This document shows positions 1 to 11,080 of a stretch of 64,000 nt of DNA, piece after piece. The position numbers and the translations under genes were made by a program. Each line of letters begins with the position of its first letter. The first letter of the stretch is position 1. Source of the stretch: Hortaea werneckii (Eukaryota > Ascomycota > Dothideomycetes > Mycosphaerellales > Teratosphaeriaceae); NCBI GenBank assembly GCA_037044905.1, contig JBAOKB010000093.1, positions 496,001 through 560,000 of the forward strand. The letters are read 5' to 3'. The notes below the pieces were generated by a model. It was not told the origin of the DNA. It saw nothing but the letters and a program-made list of their open reading frames with translations, and searched no databases.

Positions 1-350
1 TTCTGAACCTCGCGGGACTGGTCGTAATGCTGCACGCAACGCTGATGGTATGGTTCTCTTCATTTCGTCTGAGGAAGAGACGGACGACGTTACCTATCAT
101 CAAGACTCGTTGCGATCAAGAAAGCGCACATGCACACCATCAGTCGGGCCGCCTCCTCCGCAACCCCACACTGAAACCAACTTCCCGATCGGGATCTGTA
201 ACTGGACCGATCAAGCAACCACATGTAAATGCTGTGTAAGAGGAGATAGGTGAGGTCATTCGGCCATCGATCGTGCATACAGTGACACAGGTTTCAAGGC
301 AACTGTAACCATACAGCTTGTGCCTCCCAGGCTGACAAGTAAGACACTCC
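1..350. other. Intergenic; upstream region of the sirtuin gene
   Basis: No reading frame here has protein-like composition or a recognisable motif. It probably holds the sirtuin promoter and 5' leader. I see no clear TATA box, tRNA or repeat. Confidence 0.5.
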
Positions 351-1469
351 ATGCATCTGTTTCTTCCTCGTTCGTCCACATGTCTTCTGCCATCTAAAAG
401 CATCTTCGCGCCCTCTCACTTATTAGTTGCAAAGAAATTCAATACACTATCGCGGACACTTTCTCACCAGCGGAAGCTGTCCACAATGTCACAGCAACCA
501 AGGTCTCCCACACCTTTAGACGAACAGGACGTCAAGTCGTTCCACGAACATCTATCCAAGTCCAAGCGCGTCCTGGCTCTGCTTGGAGCCGGTCTATCCG
601 CCTCATCAGGCCTCCCGACATTCAGAGGAGCAGGCGGATTATGGCGAACACACAGCTCCACCGACCTCGCCACCCCAGGGGCGTTCCGTGAAAACCCCGG
701 ACTGGTCTGGCAATTCTACTCCTACCGTCGGCACATGGCGCTACAAGCCCAACCCAACGCAGCCCACTACGCTCTCGCAGAACTAGCAAGGAAGATGCCG
801 GGCTTCCAAGCGCTGTCCCAGAACGTCGACGGCCTGAGCCAGCGCGCCGACCACCCACCCAAGCAGCTCCAACTCCTACACGGCACCTTATTCGAAGTCC
901 GCTGCGCAGACCGCGCCGGATGCGGCTACAGCGAGACCAACTTCACGGACCCCATCGCCCCATCCCTCGCCATCCCCACCTCAGGCGAGGACCCTACAAC
1001 CAACACTGCCCGCCGTCCCGACCAACCTTCCTCCTTCTCCGGAGGAGGAGGCGGAACCGAACTCGACATCTCCAACATCAACACCCCGCTCCCCATCCCG
1101 CCACCCTCCCAACTCCCCCACTGCCCTTCATGCCACCACCACCTCCTACGCCCCGGCGTCGTCTGGTTCGGGGAAAGCCTGCCCTTCCACGTCCTCGAAA
1201 CAGTGGAAGACTACATGAACGAACGCGCGCCCATCGATCTGATCCTCGTGATCGGGACCTCGGCGCGGGTCTACCCCGCCGCGGGATACGTGGACGAGGC
1301 GCGGGAGCGGGGCGCGCGGGTGTGCGTGGTCAATATGGATGCGGGGGATGTGCCGGCTGGGGGGTGGGAGGAAGGGGATTGGTTTTTTCGGGGGGATGCG
1401 GCGACGGTGGTTCCCAGGTTGTTGGAGCCGGTTATTGGACGGGTCGCTGGGGGTGGGGGGTCGAAGTAG
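351..1469 (+). CDS. SIRT5-like NAD-dependent protein deacylase (sirtuin)
   Basis: Single-exon sirtuin of 372 aa that removes acyl groups from lysine using NAD. Seen: the NAD-binding GAGLSASSGLPTFRG motif at about residues 79-93, QNVDG at 157-161, catalytic His177 in an HG pair, and zinc Cys at 185, 191, 258 and 261. The zinc pairs are separated by an unusually long Ser/Gly-rich insert. The stretch FYSYRR carries Tyr123 and Arg126 in the Y-x-x-R spacing that lets human SIRT5 bind succinyl and malonyl groups, so desuccinylase or demalonylase activity is inferred. From the first ATG the leader is basic and hydroxylated, like a mitochondrial presequence. A second in-frame ATG at 486 (MSQQPRSPT) would give a 327-aa cytosolic or nuclear form, so both starts may be used. 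The C-terminus ends in a Gly-rich tail. The frame is intact. Confidence 0.9.
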   Translation: MHLFLPRSSTCLLPSKSIFAPSHLLVAKKFNTLSRTLSHQRKLSTMSQQPRSPTPLDEQDVKSFHEHLSKSKRVLALLGAGLSASSGLPTFRGAGGLWRTHSSTDLATPGAFRENPGLVWQFYSYRRHMALQAQPNAAHYALAELARKMPGFQALSQNVDGLSQRADHPPKQLQLLHGTLFEVRCADRAGCGYSETNFTDPIAPSLAIPTSGEDPTTNTARRPDQPSSFSGGGGGTELDISNINTPLPIPPPSQLPHCPSCHHHLLRPGVVWFGESLPFHVLETVEDYMNERAPIDLILVIGTSARVYPAAGYVDEARERGARVCVVNMDAGDVPAGGWEEGDWFFRGDAATVVPRLLEPVIGRVAGGGGSK

Positions 1470-2131
1470 AGAGGGACGTAGATGTCGTCGGTGGGCGGTT
1501 GGGGAGGCGGGAATTGGGACTCTGCATCCTGCTCTCTTCTTCCTGTTTCTGTTTAATGAAGGATATGCGCTCTAATTTTGTCTTTCCCTTTTCCCCCCCT
1601 TTCTCTCTCCTTTTCGCACCGTGCCTCCAAATCGCATCGTGCCTCCAAACTTCCTCTACGTAGTATACGACTACCTCAGCAAACCGGACTATAAGTCGAC
1701 GAAGCATAAGTTCTTCCATCAGCTCCAGACATTCCAATCCATCCCAGCCCAGGCCCAATTCTCAAGGAAGACAAATGACGAAGGGAAATAGGGGTGTGAA
1801 GAGGATCATCTCAGCACCCCAAATCAATTGGCGGGAAAAGGGAAAAGCAAGAGAAATTGCACTAATTTCTACAAGCTTTTTAGCATGAAATAATCTTTTT
1901 ATCAAACCACTAGAGAAAGGTATTGGAATTTATGGAGGTTTGTTTAATGTAACAACATTCACTCAAACATTTAATACAGAGAGAAAGAGAAAGGTTAATG
2001 GAAAAAGATCAGTGCAGATTCAGACCTCCATTTCCATATTTCACTAATAATACATGATCCCCCTTCCTCCCCTCCTTCCCTTCCCCTCCTCCCCTCTAAT
2101 CCTCTAACCCATACCCCCCCCCCTCCCTCTA

Positions 2132-2151
2132 CCCCCCCCCCCCCCCCCCCC
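2132..2151. repeat. Poly-C tract, 20 bases
   Basis: Uninterrupted run of 20 C, followed about 30 bases later by a run of 15 A (2181-2195). Mononucleotide repeat in the intergenic region. Its real length is uncertain because homopolymers are miscounted elsewhere in this assembly. Confidence 0.9.
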
Positions 2152-2898
2152 AACCCCCATCCCTTTCCCTCCCTCACTCGAAAAAAAAAAAAAAATAGGG
2201 AAATGTCCAACCCATTGTATCTGATCTAATTCCCCCCTTGCATCGCCCTCCCTCCCGACCGACAGGGGAAAAAAAAATAAACAAATAAAAAAACCAACAG
2301 CTTTCCCTTCGCTGAAAAAACACATTCGAGGCCCATTCCAAGTTCATGAGGTGGGAGGGGAGAGCAGTGTAACGCTCATTAGAAAGTTGAGATTCGCGCT
2401 CGTTTTCTTTTTCCCCTACTCCTCGGAACCGGACCGGACCCTTAAAAAAAGCCTTCCTTGTCGATGTGGTCCCGAAACTCTGATATCCCTCTATAGCGCA
2501 AAAAGGTAGGGAGAGCGGGAGGAGAGGGGGGCATGGATTACTTCGTAGTCTTTTTCCTCCCGGCCCCGAATTTTCGAATGCTCATAGGATGTCGGGCGGG
2601 AGGCGCCCTTCGCACGCTGTGCCCGGGAAACGCCCAAGTGGGGGAGAAGGCGACAGGTGTCAGGGTCGGGTTTCGGGTCCGAATGCCAGTATCCCTCCGT
2701 TCTTTTCTCCTTAACATCCAAGCCTCAGGCCTATGTATCCGCAAGCAGGCATCGCGCGCGCAGGAGCAGCAGAGGAAGGGAAGAGGGGGAGGGGATATGA
2801 ACCCCCATTAATCCGCATCCACAAGTTTGCCAAGTCCCTCGAAACCACTATCATAGCGCCACCTGTCGATTGCTGGAGTTGGGAAAGTGCCTATGCCT

Positions 2899-2923
2899 GT
2901 CTGCCTGCCTGCCTGCCTGCCTG
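2899..2923. repeat. Tetranucleotide microsatellite (TGCC)n
   Basis: About five to six tandem copies of TGCC/CTGC, interrupted once at the left edge. Intergenic simple repeat with no gene context. Confidence 0.8.
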
Positions 2924-3245
2924 GCGGGGCGTCATGACCACCATTCTCCGAGCGCCATTGCAGGACTCGTATTCCTCCTCCTCCTCCTTCCGTAGAACGA
3001 CGTATGCAGAGCATAGGGATACCCCCAAGGGGGCGGCCGACGACAACAGCAGCAGCATGAGCAACAGAAGCCCAACTATATCGCGTTTATCTTCGCCGCC
3101 GCCACAATCTCCGCCGGAGGCGCAGTCAGGATAGCACACGAAACGCGCCCGCAGCCGCTATTCATGGACGTCGAGAAGGGAAGGGGGTCGCAAACAGACA
3201 CCCCCCATTTCCCCTCCTAAAAATTTCCCCTCCTCCTCCTCCTTC

Positions 3246-5166
3246 CTACCCATGACTAATAACCACCCTGGCGCCCTCCTTCCCCAACACGCCCCTCTCC
3301 CTCTGTTTCGCCTTCGGACTCCGATCCCGCCCCTTCTTCCTACTCAAGAACCCCAGCATACCGGGGGGTTTCGAACCGCCGCCAGCAGCGGCTTGCTCGT
3401 CGGCGGGAGTCGGGGACACCATGGCCTGCGAGGAATTGGCCATGTCGCTCCAGCTGCCTTGCTCGTTGAGCACGACCTGCACGCCGCCGCCTTGGCTCGT
3501 GCTGCGCGTAGAGCCGTGCTGGCGTTTCGGGGCGGGGCGGATAGTGCTGGGGGGTTTTTCGCTGGGGTTGGTGTCTTCGTAGCGGACGGTGCGGGGGATG
3601 CGGCCTTCGCGTTCGTGGCTGGGTTGGGTGGTTGGTGGTGGTGGTGGTGGTGGGGCGGCGCCGCCGTGGGGGAGCGCGGTGATGTGGGTGGTGGTGGATC
3701 CTTGCAGGTATTGCGGTGGTGGGGGTTGTTGGTTGGCTGGGACGGCGATGTTGGTTGAGATGGCTGTGGCGGGTAATGGTGGTGAGCCTTCTGGTGAGTG
3801 GGTCGTTGATGACCTCGTTCGTGATCCGCTGCCTGGTGTCCGCGATCTTGGTGTTGGGATCGATCTCGTTTCCTTCGGCTGTGGGCGGTGATGGGAGTCT
3901 ACCGGCACATCCTTCTCGCTCTTTGCGTACTGTTTTGGTGCCGGCTCGTTCGCTGAGACCGATGATGAGTTGGACGCATTTTGCGCATTCGGGGCATTTG
4001 CCACCAGCGGAGCTCGCTCCGCAGACACCTGGGTATAGTTAAAAGGTTCAAACATTGTCTCGATCATCCTGTGAAGCTCATCTGCTCTGATCTCTTGTGC
4101 TGTCGCATCCTCTCTTAATTCCGCACGAGGCTTCTGTTTCCGCGCTCGTGCTTCTAATGGTGCTTCTTCTAGCAGTAACTCCTCCAGATCATATGTCGCG
4201 TCGAAATTGGTCTTGTCACTAGACGGACAGAAGACTGGCTCGATCTCTTTTCTTTCTAAGGCCTCAAAGTCGAACTCCCGGAAGAATGGGTTGTCGGTGA
4301 ACGTCCCAAAGCCAGCTGCACCTATTCTCACTGACCTGTCCCTCTCCAACAGAGAACTTATGGCGTGTAGGCAAACCATTGTGACCGGCGGCGAAGTGAC
4401 CGGGAATGCTGGATCGGCCTTCATAATGGACTGCGCCAATGCGTCGTGGTTGTTCGCTTCGAAAGGTCGTTTGTTGTAGATGCATTCGTAGAAAGTCACA
4501 CCTAGTGACCACCAATCCACTTCTGACCCGTATCCCCTACCCAGGTAAACCTCCGGTGCCAAATAAGCCAGCGTTCCCGATTTACTCGTCAAGGGTTTTC
4601 CTGGCGTAAGGTCGGAGGCGACATTGAAGTCTGCCAGATGTACGTGACCCTCGGAATCCAGAAGCACGTTGTCCGGCTTTACATCTCGGTGGACGATACC
4701 CTGGCCGTGGATATATCGCAACGCGCATCCCAGCTCGGCCACCCAAAAGCGCACCGCCTCTTCCGTGAAAGTCTTGCGTGTAATGTGAAATCGAAGATCG
4801 CCGCCATTCATCAGGTCCACCACAATGTACCTAAAGGGTCCCGTTAGCCTCAGCATGCAGTATCGTTCCACACGCTGGTTTCACTCACAAATACTCCATA
4901 TCCTGAAAGCTGTACCGCAGATTGCACAAGAAATTATGATTCAAGTGCTCCAACATCCTCCGCTCTCGTATTATGTTCCTGACGCTCTCCGACCGTACCA
5001 CCTCATCTTTCCGAATATATTTGAGGGCGAAGGTCAGGCCGGTGTCCTTCCGCTCCACGATCCTGACCTTGCCGAAGGCTCCCTTGCCTACCACGCGCAG
5101 CAGGCGGAAGTGGTTCAGGTTGACCTCATCCGTAAGGACGACGGGCTTGCCATTGGAGTTGCCCAT
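3246..5166 (-). CDS. STK32/YANK-family serine/threonine kinase
   Basis: Two exons, 5166-4889 and 4830-3246, joined across a 58-nt intron (GTGAGT donor, GCTAAC branch, CTTTAG acceptor). The junction restores MEYLYIVVDLMNGGDL. The product is about 620 aa. It starts MGNSNGKP, so Gly2 is a possible N-myristoylation site, as in STK32 kinases. Seen: glycine loop VVGKGAFGKV (26-34), Lys49, HRDVKPDN with Asp142, and DFN at 160-162 where most kinases have DFG; DFN is a hallmark of the YANK group. The kinase domain ends around residue 300. The C-terminal half is disordered, rich in Pro, Ser and Thr, with a histidine/proline stretch and a basic end. The substrate is unknown. No frame breaks. Confidence 0.9.
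4831..4888 (-). other. Intron of the STK32-like kinase
   Basis: 58 nt, phase 2. Donor GTGAGT, branch site GCTAAC about 15 nt before acceptor CTTTAG. Removal joins kinase subdomain IV to V in frame and matches the conserved family sequence. Confidence 0.9.
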
Positions 5167-8120
5167 AGGTGCAAGTGTTCCACCGTCGGAGGGGCCGACA
5201 AGGCAATGGGGCTAGATCAACCGCTCGAAGTTATCCTCAGACCGTGCAAGCTATCACCTCTGCGACATTGCAATGTGCGATAGCGAAACCTCTTGACTCG
5301 GAGCTGCTGTCTTTCACCCGCCTGCGTGTGTCCGGAGAGCGTTGCGTCGTTCCCGTTCAGCAGGGCGGCGTTGTTTTTCGCACTGCCCCCTCCTGAAATC
5401 CAATCGCTTCGTCGGGGCAGCCTCAATGGGATCGGCAACAGCCCGGCCGTTTCGATATGTGCAGCGATATGGGAGGGAATGGGAGGGAGGGAGGGCCACG
5501 GCAGGTGGCACAAGTGGCACGGCAGGCGGCAGCGTGGCCTGTGGTGGCTCGATGGTGATGTCCAAGTCTCGTGGCGGCGGTTCTGTCCCCCAAAAAGACA
5601 CGGACGGCCTATCCGCGTCGTCGGGTCGTGAAAGGGCGAAGCTTAAGGATGGGGCTGCAAGCCTGCAAGCCTGCAAGCCAAGCGTTACACACGGCGACGC
5701 GGGCAGAGATGCAACGATGGATGAAGGTTTAGTCGCGCAGGGAGGATGGGGACAGGCAGTAGCAGCTTTCGGTAGGGTATCTACTATGTAGGTGGTGACT
5801 TGCTGCGGCTTCAGGATAAGAGCGAGAGTGAAAGGAAGCGACAGCACCGCGCTCTCCTTACCGCGGAAGACCGATGTGTTGCAGAGTGACCCGTCCGCAG
5901 CAGCCGACAATGATAATGATGATAATAATACTAAAGGCAGTGAAAGGGAATAGAGTGTGGTAGCGGTAGCAGCAAGTCAGGTTCTAGCGTTTCTGCTCCA
6001 CCGCATAGGGTTCGGTTCACCTTCGCCCACGTTCTACCCAGGAACACTACTTCCTAGTATCCAGCCTACAGACAGACAGACATACACGCACACATGGCCT
6101 CCGCGTTTTCGAATCATACATACCCTCCCAAATGAAGGCTAGTGCAGGGAAGATCTGCAAAGGCCTTACCGCCGCAAACGCTTCCCATCGGGATTTGCCA
6201 TCAGCTGATCTGTGCCACCCCTTCCCAAGTTCCATTCCCTTGACCTCCTGCTGTCTTTTTTTCACCAAAAAACGAAGAACAGGATGGGCTAACCCTCCCC
6301 TCTCATACAACCCCTTGTCCTTCCTTCCTGTCTTCCCGCCAAAATCCGTCATCTCAAGGCACAGCGCTGCGAGCGGTATTACAGATAACAAGAGTAATTG
6401 GAGTTTGATTTACCAAGAGTTTCACCATCTCCAACGGCTCTGACGAGGAATCGCTAGTCATCTGCCTGCCTCTGTCTTGGGCCGCCATCCCCCAAATCCA
6501 TTCAAGTACCGACTCCGGCTTTTCTTCGCTTGTTCGCTCGGCATTCCGAGCGAAAGTCGGAGCTTTAGTGTCCCAAAATGGGCTTGGAGGAAGGATTCCG
6601 TCCTCTGCCGCTACCCCTCCCTTTGCAAGGTTCCCTGTCAACGATAGACTGACAGGTGAAATTCGCCGACGTGAGAATAGAGACCAAGAAAGTGCTGACG
6701 AGTCTCCTCTCTTTTGAGTCGGGCACCAGAAAACAGAGAATCCGGCGAGAAACCCAAGTCGTTCGAGCGAGAGACCGGTTGATACAATGCGAAAGGAATG
6801 AAAACCCCCTCTATTATTCCCGTGCTACCCTTCCTTTCCCTTTTCGTTCTTGCCATGTGAAACCCTAAAAAAAGAGTCACCGCAAATGCGTGACATACCT
6901 ACCTTATTACCTCAGAAACTCTACACTACCTTTCCACACTCCCGAGGCCAACTGCCTAGGTTCGCCGCGCCTGACTCGTAGACACTCCTTCGGCGAGTCA
7001 ACTCTCTCTGCGTAGCCATGAAACAGTGCAGTGCAGGGCAGGGCAGGGAAAGTGAATAGGATGGGGGCGCCATGGAGAATACTCGGCAAGCCCCCATTCC
7101 AGCCAGATAAGCCGCCGCCCGCATGTGAGAGTGGCGTTACCCTCCTTCTAGAACGACCCAAGAAAAGAAAAAAAAAGAAAAGGAAACATGCTTTTCTCAC
7201 GTGCAGATTCCAGACGACGTCGCCCGACGGCGCCGACGGGCGCAGAGCGGAGAAGAAACGAACGAGTCATGCTAGACTTACTACTGAAAGTCTGTAGGCA
7301 TATTTCCGTTCCCCCCATACCTTCTCTTTCTCTCTCTGTCTCTGTGTGTGTGATGGTGAAACATTCGAACTATGTATGCCGCGCATTCGCATTCCTGGGG
7401 GGTCGGTAACCCGAGATGTTGTTCCTAATTTGAGATTCGGATGACGGAAGGGTTAAGCTATGGTAGGTAATAAGAAGTCGGAACGAACGCATAAAGGTAG
7501 GAATTTCGTAGGAGTTTGATTTTAATTTCAAATACATTCGGCACTACTGCCCAGCAAGAACCAACAAGTCCAAGGCGCGCAAAGTGCTGTGGAAAAACGA
7601 GTGAAATCCGGGGGGATGTCGTACTGTTAGGAACGTCGCGCGAGCGGCATGGAAGTACATTTTAAGGTTCCATTTCTTGTTAGCAGGGGTTCACGAGCCC
7701 GGAACGTGAACATCTCTCAACACAACACAAGATGGAGACGCACCCATGGGTCATGTCCCTGTTTGCGACGAATGTAGGAAAGAGCTAATCTGGCGCATTT
7801 CGCCTCCTGCTCTCATGACAAGTAGCGTTACTAGTTTTTGGAGAGAGGGGGAAAGGCAGGCTCCTCCCCAAATAAGCAAACATCTTATAAGGTTCATCAT
7901 CAATCTGGATATCCCCGAGTTCCTAGGGCCCCGCATGAGGAAAACAAGCCCTACCGGCCAGGTCGGTAGCGTGAATGACGCGTTTGAAATCCGTCCGTCT
8001 TCCGCGCCAGATAACGCCGGTGATAAACTCCCCCATCCATCCCGATCCTCCGCGTCCCATGCATGCAATATAATCATGATAACGACCGTTGCGGTCTGTA
8101 CGACAACAGGGCGGCGGTTG
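5167..8120. other. Intergenic region between the kinase start and the ubc8 end (3.0 kb)
   Basis: The largest gap in the window. It lies upstream of the kinase and downstream of ubc8, both on the minus strand. Frames of 60-198 codons occur on both strands, but none has a recognisable domain or an exon pattern I can support. It contains Gly/Arg-coding low complexity near 5450-5620, repeated 'aagcctgcaagcctgcaagcc' type sequence near 5659-5680, and CT-rich tracts. It may hold a long kinase promoter or leader, or an unrecognised non-coding transcript. Confidence 0.45.
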
Positions 8121-9160
8121 TTACACATCGTCCATCGTACCCGCGGCTTCCTCGTCCTCGTCGTCCTCGTCGAGACTACCGACACTACTCATACGATCGC
8201 TGTCGTCCGAATCGTTGCCCGCGTCGTCGACGTTCTCCTTGGTGGCATACTTGGCCACGTACTCTACAGCAGGGCGTTAGCATGAGAAAGAGCAGCCCCC
8301 CTCCCCCCAATAACTAAAACGGCGGAAAGAGACGATTTTGTTGTATTATGAACTCACCTTTCACCTTGGCATCGTACCCCTTCTGATCGCGCATCATCAG
8401 CGCGGCCGCCTCGCCGTTCAGCGGATCCGTCGGGTTCGGGTAGCGTAGCAGCTGCGGCAGGAACACCTCGAAGATGTTGATCATGTCGTACATGGGCGAC
8501 CAGGTCTGGTTGATGACGTCTAGGCAGACACTGCCGGACCTGCGTAACAAGAAGAAAGACTGGTCAGCTTTTTAAAAGAGGTGTTCTGTCTTATGCAGTG
8601 GAATCGGTCGTACAACTCATCTATGTTAGGGTGGAAGATGCGGTTGACGAAACCGATGCTGGGGCTCTTGTAAGGGTATTGGTCGGGCAGTTCGACGTGG
8701 ATTTTCCAGAGACCGCCGGCGAAGGGGGCTAGGGTATGTGTTAGCAAGGGATTAGGCGGGAGGGATTCCTAGGCCGACTTACTCTCCTCCGGCCCTTTGA
8801 AGCGGACGTAGAACTCTTGCCTAGAAGATATTAGTCTCCATTTTGCCATGTTGTTGTCAATGCCACAATATCACGTACACTGTCCGACGTAGTTAGCTAC
8901 CATCCCGCATCATCAACGTAGGCGAGGGTTCAATCAACAAAACTTACTATTGTCATTGACCAGCGTAACTTCATAATCGCTCATGAGCCTGTAGTCCACA
9001 TCAGCCCAACACATTCTTCCTTCATCATATCCACAAAACACATCCACATACATCTTCATGACCTATATCCCACCGTTAGTCAGCACTCAATACCGCAGGG
9101 TCCAAGTAGCCGGGGGGGTTGACTCACGTCCGTCTCGATTCTACGCTTGGGGCTGCTCAT
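8121..9160 (-). CDS. ubc8: Ubiquitin-conjugating enzyme E2 Ubc8 (UBE2H orthologue)
   Basis: E2 that in yeast works with the GID/CTLH ligase in glucose-triggered turnover of gluconeogenic enzymes. The exons are 9160-9128, 9062-9052, 8988-8948, 8879 alone, 8820-8783, 8728-8614, 8539-8358 and 8263-8121. They sum to 564 nt, giving 187 aa. The protein starts [20 protein letters not shown] as in yeast Ubc8. Seen: the HPN motif (FHPNIDEL), catalytic Cys85 in [15 protein letters not shown], and an acidic C-terminal tail ending in [10 protein letters not shown]. All junctions give family-consistent sequence. Introns are 65, 63, 68, 58, 54, 74 and 94 nt. The odd feature is the single-base exon at 8879, without which the frame is lost before QEFYVRF. 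No other break is needed. Confidence 0.93.
8879..8879 (-). other. ubc8: Predicted one-nucleotide exon of ubc8
   Basis: Base T (minus strand) lies between the acceptor ending CGGACAG and the donor GTACGTG. The intron before it (8947-8880, 68 nt) has donor GTAAGT and branch GCTAAC. The one after it (8878-8821, 58 nt) has branch-like GACTAAT and acceptor TTCTAG. A from exon 3, this T and G from exon 5 make the ATG of the conserved NDNMQEFYVRF. The alternative is one 127-nt intron plus a missing base. Confidence 0.75.
9052..9062 (-). other. ubc8: 11-nt microexon of ubc8
   Basis: Exon GTCATGAAGAT encodes the VMKM portion of the conserved N-terminal helix. It is flanked by acceptor GATATAG and donor GTATGTG. 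The preceding intron carries GCTGACTAAC about 15 nt upstream of its acceptor. Required for frame and for agreement with the family. Confidence 0.88.
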
Positions 9161-11080
9161 CTTGTCTGTCGCCCTTCCGGGGTCTTGGAATGTATGTTCG
9201 TATTGCGGGAGCCTTCTCAGGCTTCCAATGGAGAAGTCACCAATGAGAGGGTGGGCCGGCCTTGCTTTGCTGCTGCGGATGAGCAGTGTCGTCGGGCTGG
9301 AGGCAGAGAGATGGGTTTGTTGGCAAGGGACAAAGCCTAGGATTCTGTTTGTGGAATGTCTGGAGGTGTGACGCGGTTCTGCACCGTGATGGCGTATGGC
9401 TCGATGCTCTTGATGTCGCTATCGCAGCCGAAGGTTACCACCCGAGATCGGCGTTTCAATGTGGTAGGATTGGGATTCGGGACTCTGATCTCGTTCGGAT
9501 GTGATTGTTCAGACGTCGATAGGGCGTGGTAGTAGTTTGCGAGGTCGAAGGTAGTATAGTAGTGTGTCAGTGATCGGTTATGGGGTATGAGGTTGCGAGG
9601 AGTGGAAGGCGGCGAGTTCGGAGAGTTGCTGGAGGTCACGCCGCACTACTTGCTGTACCTGCTGCAACAGCTCACGAGTGACGTCTCGGGTGGACCCGGC
9701 TTTGTGATGCGATAACGATAAGAAGGAAGGCAAGCTTGGACTTCACTTCTATATTCGGCCGTGAGTGCTGGACCTCTGTGTTTCACCTCTTTCACCTTCG
9801 TTGACTTCTCTAAGAGGTCAAATTGTACCACACAAATACTTCGGAAGCAGTGACATACGGCCTCTAATAGAAATGCTAAATTTCTTAATTCCTAGCAGAT
9901 CAACTGTAGCAAGAACAAGCCATTCACCAGGCGGCTACATCGATTCATTATTCAAGGCCCTGCTTTATACTCTCAAAGGGCCACTGGTAGAAGACCGCAT
10001 GGACTAATGACCAAATCATTTCGAGCGTGCCATGCCACCTTTCATCAGCTCCGAACCTTCCGTGTTGAATTCCCAATGTAGCCTCTGCAAAGCCATCGAG
10101 CGCCGGGCTGGCGATGGGGTAAGGTTAGAATCAGACGTAGATACGACATCGTGACAGTCTATCGACTCCACTCATCATCCTACGCTCGAATACTACACAC
10201 CTTCCACCATTTCATTTTCCATGATAAACTTTGCTCCGTACACGACAGCCAAAGAATCCTTCATCAGCCACTGCATTACCCCCCTCCCCAGCGCTTCCAA
10301 ATGACTTATGCATGCCCCCTACACGCCTCTATAGTACTTGCCTTAATCCTGTCAAGAATTAAAAGCGAGATTCGTCACCTCTCATAGCCTTCTACGACAA
10401 TTTCCCGCCACGCTAGCAAGGTGAACCATGCTGCGTCCAGCCCACGACCAGATAATAACAAAGTACCTAACCCACCTCCGTGCCTTTCGATCGACGAAGA
10501 TCTATACATGAGCATACTCGAACCTTAAGGCAGATCAGCCCAATGGGGTTTTTCTCCAGAAAATCTCCTCCGACGCAGGGCCCGTCAAGCTCGTATGCTC
10601 TTAACGCCTCACACTCCCTGGCAAAAACCACATGGACAGTATATGACCGGCGGGCCTCGCAGGCAACAAGAAATTCGAAAGGGGTAAAATGCCCGATAAA
10701 AAATAAATAAATAAAGACACTGGATGAGCGCAGGGAATAGAATAAGCGAAACTAATTTCCTGTAGAAATAAGTCCAACTCTCTTATTTCTCTGCTAACAT
10801 GTCCTAGCGCCTACAACCCCACTGCTTTCTCCTCTTGCCCCTTCCCCCGTTGTGCCCTTCCTTCCTCCCTTTCCCCCCACTTCCACTTCCCCGTCTACCC
10901 CATCCTCCCCTTCTATCCTCCTCTCCTGCCTTCCCTTCCCTTCCCACAACCCTGCATCCATCTTATCTCAACTTCCCCCCTACCCACCCCAAAACCCACA
11001 GATACTAAACTCCCCCACCTCTTTCTCTCTTCCGGCCCAACGCCTCACATCTCGTTTACCTCGCACAATATAACCCTTCC
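9161..11080. other. Intergenic region upstream of ubc8 and downstream of vps27 (1.9 kb)
   Basis: Contains the ubc8 promoter and leader and the vps27 3' region. A minus-strand frame of 100 codons at 9639-9337 lies just upstream of the ubc8 start, but its Ser/Pro/Asn-rich translation has no motif. The segment 10800-11080 is pyrimidine-rich. No gene supported. Confidence 0.5.

Larger units (their letters stand above)
1470..3245. other. Intergenic, low-complexity rich (1.8 kb)
   Basis: Convergent 3' regions of the sirtuin and the STK32-like kinase. It holds long pyrimidine tracts, a 20-base C run, a 15-base A run and a TGCC repeat near 2900-2923. Open frames here are low-complexity or proline/serine runs with no motif; I call no gene. 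Confidence 0.6.

Noticed and set aside
920..1663. 247-codon plus-strand frame overlapping the sirtuin
   Set aside because: Arg/Pro-rich shadow frame of the sirtuin coding sequence; ends in low complexity.
3252..3758. 168-codon plus-strand frame with Gly/Val/Trp runs
   Set aside because: Antisense of the Pro-rich tail of the STK32-like kinase.
7746..8285. 179-codon plus-strand frame at the end of ubc8
   Set aside because: Overlaps the ubc8 last exon in antisense and has no recognisable domain.
8821..8947. Single 127-nt intron with a lost base instead of a one-base exon
   Set aside because: Not excluded, since missing bases occur elsewhere, but the internal GCTAAC...CAG and GTACGT signals abut exactly at the needed T and the site is not a homopolymer.
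9337..9639. 100-codon minus-strand frame upstream of ubc8
   Set aside because: Ser/Pro/Asn-rich with no motif; more likely the 5' leader of ubc8 than a gene.
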